The notes under the pieces: generated by a model | What the model was told of the DNA's origin: nothing | The model's database searches: none | What the model saw: only the letters and a program-made list of their open reading frames with translations | In this document: piece by piece, positions 50,631 to 58,941 of the stretch | Numbering within the stretch: the first letter of the stretch is position 1 | How the letters are laid out: the number at the start of each line of letters is the position of its first letter | Source of the DNA: Flavobacterium lindanitolerans | GTDB lineage: Bacteria; Bacteroidota; Bacteroidia; Flavobacteriales; Flavobacteriaceae | DNA length: 64,000 nucleotides | Assembly (NCBI RefSeq): GCF_002846575.1 | Contig: NZ_PJND01000007.1 | Span: forward strand, 1,178,001-1,242,000 | Direction of reading: 5' to 3' | Made by a program: the position numbers and the translations under genes

Positions 50631-50754
50631 ATCTTCGCAACAAGTTTAAAAGAAGCATTTAGGCATTTAGAGCGTGAAATAATAATGTTTTGTAATCTGA
50701 AAAGTTTATCTGCCTGATTTTAAGATAATTTGTAAATAGAAAAGAATCATACTA

Positions 50755-51201
50755 ATGAGCTTACAAGATAAAATCAACGAAGAAATCAAAACGGCGATGA
50801 GAGCCAAAGATACAGTAAGCCTTGAATCGTTAAGAGCTGTAAAGTCTGCATTGTTGCTTCTGCAAACAGACTCGGGGGCAAAAGAAATTACTCAGGATGA
50901 TGAAATCAAGCTTTTGCAACGTTTGGTAAAACAGAGGAAGGACAGTGCTAATATCTTTACTGAGCAAGGTAGACCTGATTTGGCAGAACCGGAATTGCAG
51001 CAGGCTGCTGTAATTGAAAAATTTCTTCCGGCCCAATTAAGCGAAGAAGAAGTAGAGGCTGTTGTAGCTAAAATTATTGCTGAAACAGGTGCTTCAGGAA
51101 TGGCTTCAATGGGTAAGGTTATGGGGCAGGCTTCTGCTGAATTGGCAGGAAAGGCTGACGGAAAGACTATCTCAACTATCGTAAAGAAATTATTGTCATA
51201 A
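50755..51201 (+). CDS. GatB/YqeY domain-containing protein
   Basis: This 148-residue helical protein belongs to the YqeY family, related to the tail domain of GatB (the amidotransferase subunit that handles misacylated tRNA). Characteristic segments are LQDKINEEIKTAMRAKDTVSLESLRAVKSAL, LLQRLVKQRKDSANIFTEQGRPDLAEPE, VIEKFLPAQLSEEEVEAVVAKII and MGKVMGQASAELAGKADGKTISTIVKKLL. A tRNA-binding role is often assumed from GatB and is not proven. It is a single gene, 17 bases before tRNA-Arg. Confidence 0.92.
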   Translation: MSLQDKINEEIKTAMRAKDTVSLESLRAVKSALLLLQTDSGAKEITQDDEIKLLQRLVKQRKDSANIFTEQGRPDLAEPELQQAAVIEKFLPAQLSEEEVEAVVAKIIAETGASGMASMGKVMGQASAELAGKADGKTISTIVKKLLS

Positions 51202-51218
51202 AACTTAAAATCTAAACT

Positions 51219-51292
51219 GACCCTGTAGTTCAACTGGATAGAATATCAGATTTCGGCTCTGAGGGTTGGGGGTTCGAACCCCTCCAGGGTCA
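51219..51292 (+). tRNA. tRNA-Arg (anticodon TCG)
   Basis: The 7-bp acceptor stem is GACCCTG/CAGGGTC with discriminator A. The D arm is GTTC/GAAT (one G-T pair). The anticodon stem TCAGA/TCTGA holds the loop TTTCGGC, giving anticodon TCG at 51253-51255. The T arm contains GGTTCGAACC. CCA is not encoded. Only this pairing gives a clean anticodon stem. It reads CGA arginine codons. Confidence 0.93.
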
Positions 51293-51303
51293 CAGATTTT
51301 TTT

Positions 51304-51330
51304 AAAGGGACTGATTTAGTCCCTTTTTTA
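51304..51330 (+). terminator. Terminator after tRNA-Arg
   Basis: A 9-bp stem AAAGGGACT/AGTCCCTTT with loop GATTT is followed by a T-run, 11 bases after the tRNA end. Confidence 0.88.
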
Positions 51331-51353
51331 TTTCCAAAAAATAAATTCAGGAC

Positions 51354-52184
51354 ATGAGTGAAGCCATCTTTACTGTTTTAACTTTTTTGCTTGTGGCAAT
51401 CGTAATACTTTTAGTAATTGCAGGCTTTATAAGGCTATTTGTTGAGCCGGCTTACGTGCTGATTTTTAATAAGCCTTTATATATTCATTGGTATCCCGTT
51501 CCTAAAAAAATAATACCATTTCAAAGACAGATTCTGGAAAGAGAATTTTCTTTTTACAGAAAGCTTTCTGATAAGAGAAAAGTCTATTTTGAGCACCGTG
51601 TCAAGTCATTCCTTATGAATTACCAATTTCATGGCAAAGACATTTCCGTTACAGAAGAAATGAAAGTTATGATTGCCGGAACCTATGTTATGCTGACGTT
51701 CGGAATGCGGTTTTATCTTACACCGCTGTTTAGAAAAATCATTATTTATCCTGGCCAATATACGTCCGTCATAACACAGCAAAACCATAAAGGAGAATTT
51801 AACCTCCGGCTGAAAGCAGTAGTTTTTTCTTGGGAAGATTTTCTTTCAGGACACAATACAACAAACGATAATGTAAATTTAGGATTGCACGAATTTGCAC
51901 ATGTACTCCATTTTCATTCTAAAAAGACAAATGGTGACCCAAATGCGTCCATATTTTACGATGAGTTCAACGAAATCGTAAAATACTATGATGATGCCGC
52001 ATTATCGTTAGAATTGGTTCAGAGAGGCTATTTTCGCGAATATGCGTATGAAAATAAATTTGAGTTCCTGGCCGTATTGCTGGAACACTTTTTTGAGTCT
52101 CCACAGGTTTTCAGGAAAGAACACCCTGAATTATATGAAAGGGTAAAAAAGATGATTAATTTTAAGGAGGAATATCTGAATTAA
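51354..52184 (+). CDS. MtfA-like zinc-dependent peptidase
   Basis: This 276-residue protein has one N-terminal membrane helix (FTVLTFLLVAIVILLVIAGFIRLFV, ~6-30), then an M90/MtfA-like domain starting IIPFQRQILEREFSFYRKLSDKRKVYFEHRVKSFL. The zinc motif is HEFAHVLHF (near residue 178), with a downstream Glu-rich helix (YDEFNEIVKYY; EFLAVLLEHFFESP) that supplies the third ligand and adds a C-terminal AE/LLEHFFE-like pattern. E. coli MtfA binds the regulator Mlc. No such partner is visible here, so only the peptidase fold is claimed. Confidence 0.87.
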   Translation: MSEAIFTVLTFLLVAIVILLVIAGFIRLFVEPAYVLIFNKPLYIHWYPVPKKIIPFQRQILEREFSFYRKLSDKRKVYFEHRVKSFLMNYQFHGKDISVTEEMKVMIAGTYVMLTFGMRFYLTPLFRKIIIYPGQYTSVITQQNHKGEFNLRLKAVVFSWEDFLSGHNTTNDNVNLGLHEFAHVLHFHSKKTNGDPNASIFYDEFNEIVKYYDDAALSLELVQRGYFREYAYENKFEFLAVLLEHFFESPQVFRKEHPELYERVKKMINFKEEYLN

Positions 52185-52190
52185 TTGCAT

Positions 52191-52221
52191 AAAAAAACCT
52201 GTTCGCAGAACAGGTTTTTTG
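52191..52221. terminator. Bidirectional terminator between mtfA-like gene and rpe
   Basis: The 13-bp perfect arms AAAAAACCTGTTC (52192-52204) and GAACAGGTTTTTT (52208-52220) enclose the loop GCA, with A-run and T-run ends that can serve both converging genes. Confidence 0.93.
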
Positions 52222-52236
52222 TTATAGAAATGCCTT

Positions 52237-52899
52237 TTAAAGCGAGGCAGTCTTCTTTAAATGGGAAATGGTTTCGGTTGGATTGGCAGACTTGAAAACA
52301 TAGTTTCCGGCTACTAAAACATCAGCACCGGCTTCAGCCAGTTGTTTGGCATTCTTGTCTGTTACACCGCCGTCTACCTCAATCAGGGTTTCTGCTTTAT
52401 TACGGGAAATAATTTCTTTTAATTGTCTTACTTTTTTATAGGTCGATTCAATAAATGACTGTCCTCCAAAACCTGGATTCACGCTCATGATGCAAACCAC
52501 ATCAATATCATTAATAATATCTTCCAATACGGTAACACTGGTATGGGGATTCAAAGCAACTCCGGTTTTCATTCCTTCGGCTTTGATAGCCTGTAATGTT
52601 CTGTGAAGATGAGTACAGGCTTCATAATGAACGCTCAATACGTTGGCTCCAAGTGAAGCAAAAGTCTTGATATAACGATCAGGGTCAACAATCATCAAAT
52701 GTACATCAATTGTCTTTTTGCCGTGTTTCTGTATTGTTTCCAGTACAGGCATCCCAAAAGAAATATTAGGTACAAAAACACCGTCCATAATATCTACATG
52801 GAACCAATCGGCATCACTGTTGTTAATCATTTCAAGGTCACGCTGCAGGTTTCCAAAGTCAGCAGCCAGCACAGAAGGTGCAATGAGGGTATTTTTCAT
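52237..52899 (-). CDS. rpe: Ribulose-phosphate 3-epimerase
   Basis: Rpe interconverts ribulose 5-phosphate and xylulose 5-phosphate in the pentose phosphate pathway. This 220-residue TIM-barrel protein has the expected length. Motifs are APSVLAADFGNL (residues ~7-18), HVDIMDGVFVPNISFG (metal His and Asp), VHLMIVDPDRYI, VALNPHTSVTVLED, MSVNPGFGGQSFIEST and VDGGVTDKNAKQLAEAGADVLVAGNYVF. It has a very good promoter upstream and is cytoplasmic. Confidence 0.97.
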   Translation of the reverse strand: MKNTLIAPSVLAADFGNLQRDLEMINNSDADWFHVDIMDGVFVPNISFGMPVLETIQKHGKKTIDVHLMIVDPDRYIKTFASLGANVLSVHYEACTHLHRTLQAIKAEGMKTGVALNPHTSVTVLEDIINDIDVVCIMSVNPGFGGQSFIESTYKKVRQLKEIISRNKAETLIEVDGGVTDKNAKQLAEAGADVLVAGNYVFKSANPTETISHLKKTASL

Positions 52900-52918
52900 G
52901 TTGTTGTGTTGTTTTGTG

Positions 52919-52949
52919 CAAAAGTACAGTTAAACAGCTAAGCATACAA
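52919..52949 (-). promoter_or_regulatory. Promoter of rpe
   Basis: On the minus strand there is a TTG (complement of 52947-52949), a 20-nt spacer and TACTTTTG (52919-52926), matching the Bacteroidetes consensus in both boxes. The -7 box ends 19 bases before the rpe ATG. Confidence 0.72.
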
Positions 52950-53247
52950 GATTTTTTTTAAAGGGGCTAAGGAATTAAGGTTCTGAGTGGCTAAGGTTGT
53001 GTTTTTGTGTAAGAATGGAGGGTAATTGAAATTGTTTTTAATCTGTGTAATCATTCAATCTGTGGCTAAAATGAGGATCTTAACAAAGGCTGTGTAAAAA
53101 GTTCTAAGGCTCTGAGTAGTAAGGTTGTGTACTTTGTGTGAAAGAGCTATTAAAAATAGTTTTTTGTGTTCTTTCTTTAGGTAAAACAAAACTCCGGAAA
53201 CCCGAGCGGAGCGAACAGACCGGCAGTTTTGTTTGATAAAAAAAACA
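52950..53247. repeat. Simple-repeat spacer between rpe and rpoD
   Basis: This part of the 511-base gene-free stretch has no convincing gene. A 30-base phrase (CTGAGTGGCTAAGGTTGTGT-like, 52981-53010) recurs with changes at 53110-53139. 53040-53070 resembles the repeat at 43797-43830. Positions 53176-53235 can fold through AAACAAAACTCCGG against CCGGCAGTTTTGTTT. The spacer ends with the rpoD terminator. A 75-codon open frame here looks accidental. Confidence 0.55.
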
Positions 53248-53272
53248 AAACTCCGGTAATCAGCCGGAGTTT
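53248..53272 (-). terminator. rpoD terminator
   Basis: A 9-bp stem AAACTCCGG/CCGGAGTTT with a 7-nt loop is followed on the minus strand by TTGTTTTTTTTATC. It lies about 140 bases past the rpoD stop codon, which is a long 3' untranslated region. Confidence 0.8.
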
Positions 53273-53410
53273 CAATCATCAATCAAAAAACGAACAGTTT
53301 TGAACTGTTGTTACGTTAAATATTATAATATAAGGGTGTCAATTTTTTGGGAAAACAAGATACAAATAAAATCTAAGAATCAAAATGATTTTAGAAAACT
53401 TTGCAATTTG

Positions 53411-54274
53411 TTATCCTAAATAGGTTTTCAGGATTTTGCTTCTCGAAGTGTGTTTCAACCTGCGGATTGCTTTTTCCTTAATTTGACGAACACGCTCACG
53501 TGTCAGGTCAAAAGTTTCGCCTATTTCTTCCAAAGTCATAGGATGCTGGTCGCCCAGACCGAAGTACAAACGGACAACATCTGCTTCTCTTGGAGTCAAT
53601 GTTTCTAATGAACGTTCGATTTCCGTACGCAAAGATTCGTGGATTAGCTCTCTGTCCGGATTTGGAGATTCACCAGAACGCAAAACGTCATAAAGGTTAG
53701 AATCTTCTCCTTCAACAAGAGGAGCATCCATTGAAAGGTGACGTCCGGAATTTTTCATAGATTCCTTTACGTCGTTTACTGTCATGTCAAGTTCTTTTGC
53801 AATTTCTTCAGCAGATGGCGGGCGCTCATTAGATTGCTCCAATAACGCATACATCTTATTGATTTTATTGATAGAACCGATTTTGTTTAATGGCAGACGA
53901 ACAATACGTGACTGTTCTGCCAAAGCCTGCAAGATAGATTGACGAATCCACCAAACTGCATAAGAGATAAATTTAAAACCACGTGTTTCATCGAAACGTT
54001 GTGCGGCTTTAATAAGACCCAGATTTCCTTCGTTAATTAAGTCGGGAAGTGTAAGTCCTTGGTTTTGATATTGTTTTGCTACAGAAACCACGAAACGCAA
54101 ATTGGCTTTTGTCAATTTTTCTAATGCTCTCTGGTCTCCGGCTTTTATTTTCTGAGCCAATTCTACCTCTTCATCAGCGGTAATAAGGTCAACTTTTCCA
54201 ATTTCTTGTAGGTATTTGTCTAAGGAAGCAGTTTCACGGTTAGTTACCTGCTTGGTAATTTTGAGCTGTCTCAT
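53411..54274 (-). CDS. rpoD: Primary RNA polymerase sigma factor RpoD (short Bacteroidetes type)
   Basis: This 287-residue protein has regions 1.2 to 4.2 but no region 1.1: it begins at the 1.2 segment [22 protein letters not shown]. Region 2 has [57 protein letters not shown]. Region 4 ends [32 protein letters not shown]. Bacteroidetes primary sigma factors are known to recognise TTG/TAnnTTTG promoters, and several such promoters occur in this window, so this protein is presumably their reader. The 5' spacer of 320 bases to pnp holds the pnp terminator and no gene. Confidence 0.97.
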   Translation of the reverse strand: MRQLKITKQVTNRETASLDKYLQEIGKVDLITADEEVELAQKIKAGDQRALEKLTKANLRFVVSVAKQYQNQGLTLPDLINEGNLGLIKAAQRFDETRGFKFISYAVWWIRQSILQALAEQSRIVRLPLNKIGSINKINKMYALLEQSNERPPSAEEIAKELDMTVNDVKESMKNSGRHLSMDAPLVEGEDSNLYDVLRSGESPNPDRELIHESLRTEIERSLETLTPREADVVRLYFGLGDQHPMTLEEIGETFDLTRERVRQIKEKAIRRLKHTSRSKILKTYLG

Positions 54275-54530
54275 TCTGGTTTTTCCTTAATTTATGTATT
54301 CAGGTTGTTATACGTAACGAGTTGCAAAAAAGTTACAAAAAGGTAAACAAAATATTTTTATTTTATTTTGAATGTTATGTTTATAGGTGTAACTTATTGA
54401 TTGTCATTTAGTAGTGTTAATTTCTTAATGCCTTTTCTTAAGAAAAAAAATGTACAGAAGAAGAAATAAAACTACGGAGGAAATAAACCGCGAATAAGGA
54501 AATCGTTTTTAAAATGAAATGTATACAATT
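54275..54530. other. rpoD upstream spacer without gene
   Basis: This AT-rich stretch upstream of rpoD shows no open frame of note and no full TTG/TAnnTTTG pair on the minus strand. Imperfect versions exist near 54325-54345 (CAAAAAGTTAC- and CAAAAAGGTA-like). It presumably carries the rpoD promoter, but I cannot place it. Confidence 0.4.
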
Positions 54531-54565
54531 TAAAAGCCCCATTTCAAATAAATGAAACGGGGCTT
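54531..54565 (-). terminator. pnp terminator
   Basis: A 12-bp stem AGCCCCATTTCA with TGAAACGGGGCT (one mismatch) and a 6-nt loop lies 30 bases after the pnp stop. On the minus strand it is followed by TTTTAAATT. Confidence 0.8.
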
Positions 54566-54594
54566 CAGTTGAATTAACCTTATATAAGAATTAA

Positions 54595-56760
54595 TTATTT
54601 TTTATCCTCTTCTCTTGGAGGTCTTTTTGTTTCGTCTCTAGGAGGCCTTGGCAGTAAAGCTTTTTTCGAAACTTTTTCTTTTCTGGTTTTAGGATCAACC
54701 CCAAGGTATTTTACCTGGAATACATCACCCATTTTTACCACATCAGCAACATTTTCAGTTCTTTCCCATGCCAGTTCGGATACGTGAAGCAATACCTCAT
54801 TACCCGGAGCTGCAGTATATTCTACTACCGCACCAAAATCAAGCATCTTGATTACTTTCACTTCGTATGTTTCGCCTACTTCAGGTTTGAAAACGATTGA
54901 ATCGATTTTTGCCAATACTGCTGCCATTCCGTCTGGATCAGTACCAAGAATTTCTACAACGCCTTGCTCGTCAACCTCGTTGATAACGATAGTTGTGCCG
55001 GTAGCTTTTTGTAGTTCCTGAATTACTTTTCCACCAGGTCCGATCAAAGCTCCAATGAAGTTGCCAGGAATGATTCTGGTAACGATTTTTGGTGCATGTT
55101 TCTTCACTTCTGCTTTTGGGGTAGCGATAACTTCAGTCAGTTTTCCCAGAATATGTAAACGTCCGTCACGAGCCTGTTCAAGGGCTTTTTCCATGATGTC
55201 ATAGGCAAGACCTTCAATTTTGATGTCCATTTGGCAGGCCGTGATTCCGTCAGCAGTTCCGGTAACTTTAAAGTCCATATCACCCAGGTGGTCTTCATCA
55301 CCTAAGATGTCAGACAATACAGCCCATCTTCCGGTTTTATCATCAGAAATCAATCCCATTGCAATACCTGAAACAGGTTTTGTCATTTGGATACCGGCAT
55401 CCATTAAAGCCAGAGTTCCGGCACATACGGTAGCCATAGATGAAGAACCGTTAGATTCCAAAACTTCTGAAACTACTCTTACAGTGTATGGGCAGTCTGC
55501 AGGAATCATATTTTTCAAGGCACGTTGCGCCAGGTTTCCGTGTCCAACCTCTCTTCTTGAAGTTCCTCTTAGCGGTTTTGCTTCACCTGTTGAGAAAGGT
55601 GGGAAGTTATAGTGCAGGTAGAATTTCTCTTCACCTTGTTCTGATGGAGTGTCAATTTGGTTGGATTCTCTTGAAGTTCCCAAAGTTACAGTAGCCAACG
55701 CCTGAGTTTCTCCTCTTGTAAACAAAGAAGATCCGTGAACAGATGGAAGATAGTCGATTTCACACCAGATTGGTCTGATTTCGGTAGTTTTTCTTCCGTC
55801 AAGACGCAATCCTAATTGAAGAATAACTTCTCTAACGGCTTCTTTATTAACTTTTGAATAGTATTTAGAGATCAGGTCTCCGTTTTCTAATAATTCTTCT
55901 TCAGTAAAAGCAGCTTTTACATCTTCTTTTACTTCGGCAAATTTTTCAGAACGCTCTTGCTTGGCTGTTCCTTCCTGGGCAATAGCAAAACATCTGTCGT
56001 AAGCCAATTCTCTTACTTTTTCGTAGATAGCTTCATCATTGCGCTCTTCTTCATAAGTACGAACCTCTTTTTTGCCAACAAGATTTTGCAGTCTTTCCTG
56101 CGCTTCAATCTGGATTTTGATAGCTTCGTGTGCAAATTTGATAGCCTCAACCATTTCTTTCTCTGAAATCTCCTTCATTTCACCTTCTACCATTGCGATA
56201 GAATCTTTTGAAGCTCCAATCATCATGTCGATGTCAGATAATTCCAATTGAGCACGGCTTGGGTTGATTACGAGTTTACCGTCGATTCGGGCCACACGTA
56301 CTTCTGAAATCAGGGTTGAGAAAGGTACGTCTGAAACTGCTAGTGCAGCAGATGCAGCCAAACCTGCCAAAGCATCAGGCATTACGGTTTCGTCATGAGA
56401 CATCAGCTGGATCATTACCTGTGTTTCTGCATGGTAATCATCCGGGAAAAGCGGACGCAAAACGCGGTCAACTAATCTCATGGTAAGGATTTCGCTGTCG
56501 CTTGGACGTGCCTCACGTTTGAAAAACCCGCCAGGGAAACGACCTGCAGCTGCAAACTTTTCGCGATAGTCAACTGTTAAAGGCAAAAAGTCAACTCCGG
56601 GAGTTGCTTTTTTTGCAGATACTACGGTAGCAAGCAACATTGTATCTCCCATTCTTACTACTACAGATCCGTCGGCTTGCTTTGCCAGTTTTCCTGTTTC
56701 GATCGAGATGCTTCTTCCATCTCCTAAATCGATAATTTCTTTTGAAACTTTTGGAATCAT
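54595..56760 (-). CDS. pnp: Polyribonucleotide nucleotidyltransferase (PNPase)
   Basis: PNPase degrades RNA 3'-to-5' with phosphate. The start is the ATG at 56760 (721 residues, [21 protein letters not shown]). The earlier in-frame codon adds an unrelated leader. Order: first RNase PH domain ([41 protein letters not shown]), helical middle domain (~240-315), second RNase PH domain ([59 protein letters not shown]), KH domain ([17 protein letters not shown]) and S1 domain ([21 protein letters not shown]). The tail is Pro/Arg/Glu-rich. It is preceded by rpsO in the usual rpsO-pnp order. Confidence 0.97.
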   Translation of the reverse strand: MIPKVSKEIIDLGDGRSISIETGKLAKQADGSVVVRMGDTMLLATVVSAKKATPGVDFLPLTVDYREKFAAAGRFPGGFFKREARPSDSEILTMRLVDRVLRPLFPDDYHAETQVMIQLMSHDETVMPDALAGLAASAALAVSDVPFSTLISEVRVARIDGKLVINPSRAQLELSDIDMMIGASKDSIAMVEGEMKEISEKEMVEAIKFAHEAIKIQIEAQERLQNLVGKKEVRTYEEERNDEAIYEKVRELAYDRCFAIAQEGTAKQERSEKFAEVKEDVKAAFTEEELLENGDLISKYYSKVNKEAVREVILQLGLRLDGRKTTEIRPIWCEIDYLPSVHGSSLFTRGETQALATVTLGTSRESNQIDTPSEQGEEKFYLHYNFPPFSTGEAKPLRGTSRREVGHGNLAQRALKNMIPADCPYTVRVVSEVLESNGSSSMATVCAGTLALMDAGIQMTKPVSGIAMGLISDDKTGRWAVLSDILGDEDHLGDMDFKVTGTADGITACQMDIKIEGLAYDIMEKALEQARDGRLHILGKLTEVIATPKAEVKKHAPKIVTRIIPGNFIGALIGPGGKVIQELQKATGTTIVINEVDEQGVVEILGTDPDGMAAVLAKIDSIVFKPEVGETYEVKVIKMLDFGAVVEYTAAPGNEVLLHVSELAWERTENVADVVKMGDVFQVKYLGVDPKTRKEKVSKKALLPRPPRDETKRPPREEDKK

Positions 56761-56787
56761 AAAATTTTTCCTCTTTTGATTAAACAA

Positions 56788-56838
56788 TGGGTTTTAGTTG
56801 TGTTGTAGTTGTTGTTGTGTGTAGTTATCTAAAACCCA
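56788..56838 (-). promoter_or_regulatory. Possible stem-loop in the pnp leader
   Basis: The 10-bp perfect arms CTAAAACCCA (from 56829-56838) and TGGGTTTTAG (56788-56797) enclose a 31-nt loop that would be CA-rich and unstructured in the minus-strand RNA. It lies 28 bases before the pnp ATG. E. coli pnp controls itself through a leader hairpin, so a similar role is possible but not shown. Confidence 0.4.
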
Positions 56839-56877
56839 ATGAAAAACCAAACTTTTTTTCGGCAATATGTAAAAACA

Positions 56878-56903
56878 AAAAGAGGCGCGTGAGCACCTCT
56901 TTT
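56878..56903 (-). terminator. rpsO terminator
   Basis: The stem AAAAGAGG/CCTCTTTT with a 10-nt loop (GTGCTCACGCG-like on the minus strand) lies just after the rpsO stop codon and is followed by a TTTTTGTTTTT run. Some readthrough into pnp is likely. Confidence 0.75.
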
Positions 56904-56911
56904 CTATTGAA

Positions 56912-57181
56912 TTATTTTCTAATATTCAATTCTTTGATAATCTCACGATATCTGTTGATATCTTTTTTCTTAAGATAATCAAGCAAGCTTCTTCTTTTAC
57001 CTACTAGTAGGACAAGCGAACGCTCCGTGTTGTAATCGTGACGATTTTTCTTCAAGTGTTCAGTCAAGTGACCAATTCTGTGCGTGAATAACGCGATTTG
57101 TCCTTCAGCTGAACCTGTGTTTTTAGCTGATCCTCCGTGTTTAGCGAAGATTTGCTCTTTAACTTCTTTAGTTAAGTACAT
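56912..57181 (-). CDS. rpsO: 30S ribosomal protein S15
   Basis: S15 is a primary binder of the central domain of 16S rRNA. It is 89 residues, exactly the usual length. Signature parts are FAKHGGSAKNTGSAEGQIALFTHRIGHLTEHLKKNRHDYNTERSLVLLVGKRRSLLDYLKKKDINRYREIIKELNIRK in order: N-terminal arm, three helices and the conserved HKKDxxT-like HRHD/HDYNTER loop (here KNRHDYNTER). A -7 box lies 56 bases upstream, leaving room for a leader that could carry autoregulation. The neighbour pnp is the standard partner. Confidence 0.97.
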   Translation of the reverse strand: MYLTKEVKEQIFAKHGGSAKNTGSAEGQIALFTHRIGHLTEHLKKNRHDYNTERSLVLLVGKRRSLLDYLKKKDINRYREIIKELNIRK

Positions 57182-57237
57182 GCCAATATTTGTTTAAATG
57201 ATTATTATGTAATGAATAAGTTTTTCTTATTCGAGTG

Positions 57238-57245
57238 CAAAGGTA
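57238..57245 (-). promoter_or_regulatory. -7 element of rpsO
   Basis: The minus strand reads TACCTTTG, fitting TAnnTTTG, 56 bases before the rpsO ATG. It predicts a leader of about 50 nt. Confidence 0.5.
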
Positions 57246-57369
57246 ATATTTATTTTCAGAAAAAATAATTTTCAGAAAAAAGATTTTAAAAAATACGGTT
57301 TGTAGAGTTTGTTTTGTTTAAACGGCTGACAGTTAGCTTGTTTTTGAATCTGCTTAGGGATTGGAGTTC

Positions 57370-57825
57370 CTAAAATAATTTGGCTACTTCAGCATTTACA
57401 AATTCAAGGAAGCGTTCGTCCATTTCAGTAAAAGGATCCAATACGTTGGAATCGATATCAATCTGGCCTATGTTTTTTCCTTCAACAAAAAGCGGAATTA
57501 CGATTTCAGATTTTACCGTAAAGCTGCAGGCAATGTAATTGTCCTGTGCTTTTACATCAGGCACTACAAAGTTTTGGTTGGAAACGGCCACCTGTCCGCA
57601 AATTCCTTTTCCGAAAGGAATAACCGTGTGGTCTGTTGGTTCGCCGGCATAAGGGCCCAAAATCAATTCTTCTTTATCACCATTCCTGAAATAGAATCCA
57701 ACCCAGTCATAATAGTCAATGTTGTCTCTTAAGAGATGGCAAATCTGCATTAATTTGTCTTCTCTTAAAATGTCTTTGTGGTGGAGGATGTCCTCAACCT
57801 TAGGTTTTAATTCTTCAAAAGTCAT
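57370..57825 (-). CDS. GAF domain protein, free-methionine-(R)-sulfoxide-reductase-like
   Basis: This 151-residue cytoplasmic single GAF domain contains YDWVGFYFRNGDKEELILGPYAG, then IPFGKGICGQVAVSN (Cys near residue 77) and PDVKAQDNYIACSFTVKSEIVIPLF (Cys near residue 103, then the conserved SEIVIPL). This arrangement resembles free methionine-(R)-sulfoxide reductases (MsrC/fRMsr), which reduce free oxidised methionine using Cys residues in a GAF fold. Only two cysteines are visible, while well-studied members have a third, so activity is likely but not certain. It is divergent from the exosortase gene. Confidence 0.82.
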   Translation of the reverse strand: MTFEELKPKVEDILHHKDILREDKLMQICHLLRDNIDYYDWVGFYFRNGDKEELILGPYAGEPTDHTVIPFGKGICGQVAVSNQNFVVPDVKAQDNYIACSFTVKSEIVIPLFVEGKNIGQIDIDSNVLDPFTEMDERFLEFVNAEVAKLF

Positions 57826-57844
57826 AATGATGGTTTTTACTATA

Positions 57845-57852
57845 CAAAAGTA
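57845..57852 (-). promoter_or_regulatory. -7 element of the GAF protein gene
   Basis: The minus strand reads TACTTTTG (TAnnTTTG), 19 bases before the GAF gene ATG. It lies 27 bases from the plus-strand -7 box of the divergent exosortase gene. Confidence 0.5.
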
Positions 57853-57878
57853 TTTAATTACGGAAAGCTAAAATTGTA

Positions 57879-57886
57879 TAGTTTTG
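57879..57886 (+). promoter_or_regulatory. -7 element of the exosortase F gene
   Basis: TAGTTTTG fits TAnnTTTG. It is 14 bases before the preferred TTG start at 57901, which supports that start over the TTG at 57874 that would lie upstream of the promoter. Confidence 0.5.
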
Positions 57887-57900
57887 TTAAAAATATTTTT

Positions 57901-58449
57901 TTGAAAAGCTACTTCGTCCAATACCGGCCGTTTTTTATATTTCTCCTAAAGTTTTTTCTGACTTATGGAGTGCTGATGTTTGCATATCAGTTGTATCTCA
58001 ATAGTTTTGATGCTGAAAAATTTGAAACGGACAGTTTTACAGAACTTGTAGCTTCACAGACTAATGATGTACTCCATCTTTTCGGGCAGGATACTTCAAT
58101 TGCTCCACATGACTCCCAGCCCTCTGTAAAACTTTTTCTTAACGGCAAATTTATAGCAAGAGTAGTGGAAGGCTGCAATGCCATGAGTGTTATGATTCTT
58201 TTCGTGGCATTTGTTGTTGCTTTTAAAGGGAGAATGAAGCAAACAATAGTGTTTGTTCTGATAAGTATTCTGGTTATCCACATATTAAATATTCTTAGAA
58301 TTGCATTGCTTGCCATTGCGTTGTATTATTATCCGGAATATGAGCATATTTTGCACGGTGTTGTTTTTCCACTCTTTATTTATGGAGTAGTATTTGGTCT
58401 TTGGGTATTGTGGGTTCAAAAATTTTCATTGCATGCAAAAGCTTCTTAA
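57901..58449 (+). CDS. xrtF: Exosortase family protein XrtF
   Basis: Exosortases are membrane transpeptidases that cleave C-terminal sorting signals and may attach proteins to surface glycans. I choose the TTG at 57901 (182 residues, MKSYFVQYRPFFIF), because a -7 box sits between it and an earlier TTG at 57874. The family's catalytic triad is present on this numbering: Cys92 in VEGCNAMSVM, Arg133 in NILRIALLA, and His152 in HGVVFP. At least five helices are predicted. Cognate target proteins are not in this window. Its stop overlaps the start of the associated membrane protein by 17 bases. Confidence 0.88.
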   Translation: MKSYFVQYRPFFIFLLKFFLTYGVLMFAYQLYLNSFDAEKFETDSFTELVASQTNDVLHLFGQDTSIAPHDSQPSVKLFLNGKFIARVVEGCNAMSVMILFVAFVVAFKGRMKQTIVFVLISILVIHILNILRIALLAIALYYYPEYEHILHGVVFPLFIYGVVFGLWVLWVQKFSLHAKAS

Positions 58450-58888
58450 TTATAAAAAAGAAATCGCTTTATCGCTAATGCTGGTTTTTCTTCTGGCCTT
58501 AATCAGGATGTTTGAAGAGCGTTTTTACGATCCGTTTCTGGCTTATTTCAGAAGTGATTATATGGAAAAACCTTTTCCGCAGTATGATTCCTTTAAGTTG
58601 TTTTTCAGCCTTTTTTTAAGATATTCATTAAATAGTCTGATTTCAATTGCTATCATACAGGTTTTGTTTAAAGATTTAGGGTTGTCAAAATTTGCAGGTA
58701 TACTATATCTGGTTTTTTTCATCCTGCTGATAGCGGTCTTTTTTTCCATTCTCAGTTTTTCCGACCAGGAAAACAACCTTTTGCTTTTTTATGTCCGAAG
58801 GTTTTTAATCCAACCGCTGTTTTTGTTGTTATTTGTTCCGGCCTTTTTTTATCAGAATAAGATTTCGAAAAAAAATAACAATTCTTAA
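58433..58888 (+). CDS. Exosortase F system-associated membrane protein
   Basis: The start is the ATG at 58433 (151 residues, MQKLLNYKKEIALSLMLVFLL), within the last codons of xrtF. The longer frame from 58394 would put an unlikely Cys-rich leader first. The protein has four or five hydrophobic helices, with the recognisable internal pattern RMFEERFYDPFLAYFRSDY and SFKLFFSLFLRYSLNSLISI, which I know as the protein paired with XrtF in flavobacteria. Its biochemical role is unknown. It may help assemble the exosortase or its substrate. Confidence 0.82.
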   Translation: MQKLLNYKKEIALSLMLVFLLALIRMFEERFYDPFLAYFRSDYMEKPFPQYDSFKLFFSLFLRYSLNSLISIAIIQVLFKDLGLSKFAGILYLVFFILLIAVFFSILSFSDQENNLLLFYVRRFLIQPLFLLLFVPAFFYQNKISKKNNNS

Positions 58889-58912
58889 ATAGTTTTGTGT
58901 TGGCAATTTTAA

Positions 58913-58920
58913 TAGTTTTG
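58913..58920 (+). promoter_or_regulatory. -7 element before the HYC_CC_PP gene (second copy at 58890)
   Basis: TAGTTTTG occurs at 58890-58897 and again at 58913-58920, a 23-base duplication. The second ends 21 bases before the ATG at 58942, a good distance. I cannot tell whether both are used. Confidence 0.45.
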
Positions 58921-58941
58921 CACCAGACAATTTATAAGTTA

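Noticed and set aside
53055..53282. 75-codon minus-strand frame between rpe and rpoD
   Set aside because: It covers repeats and the rpoD terminator and has no conserved motif or promoter. It reads as chance.
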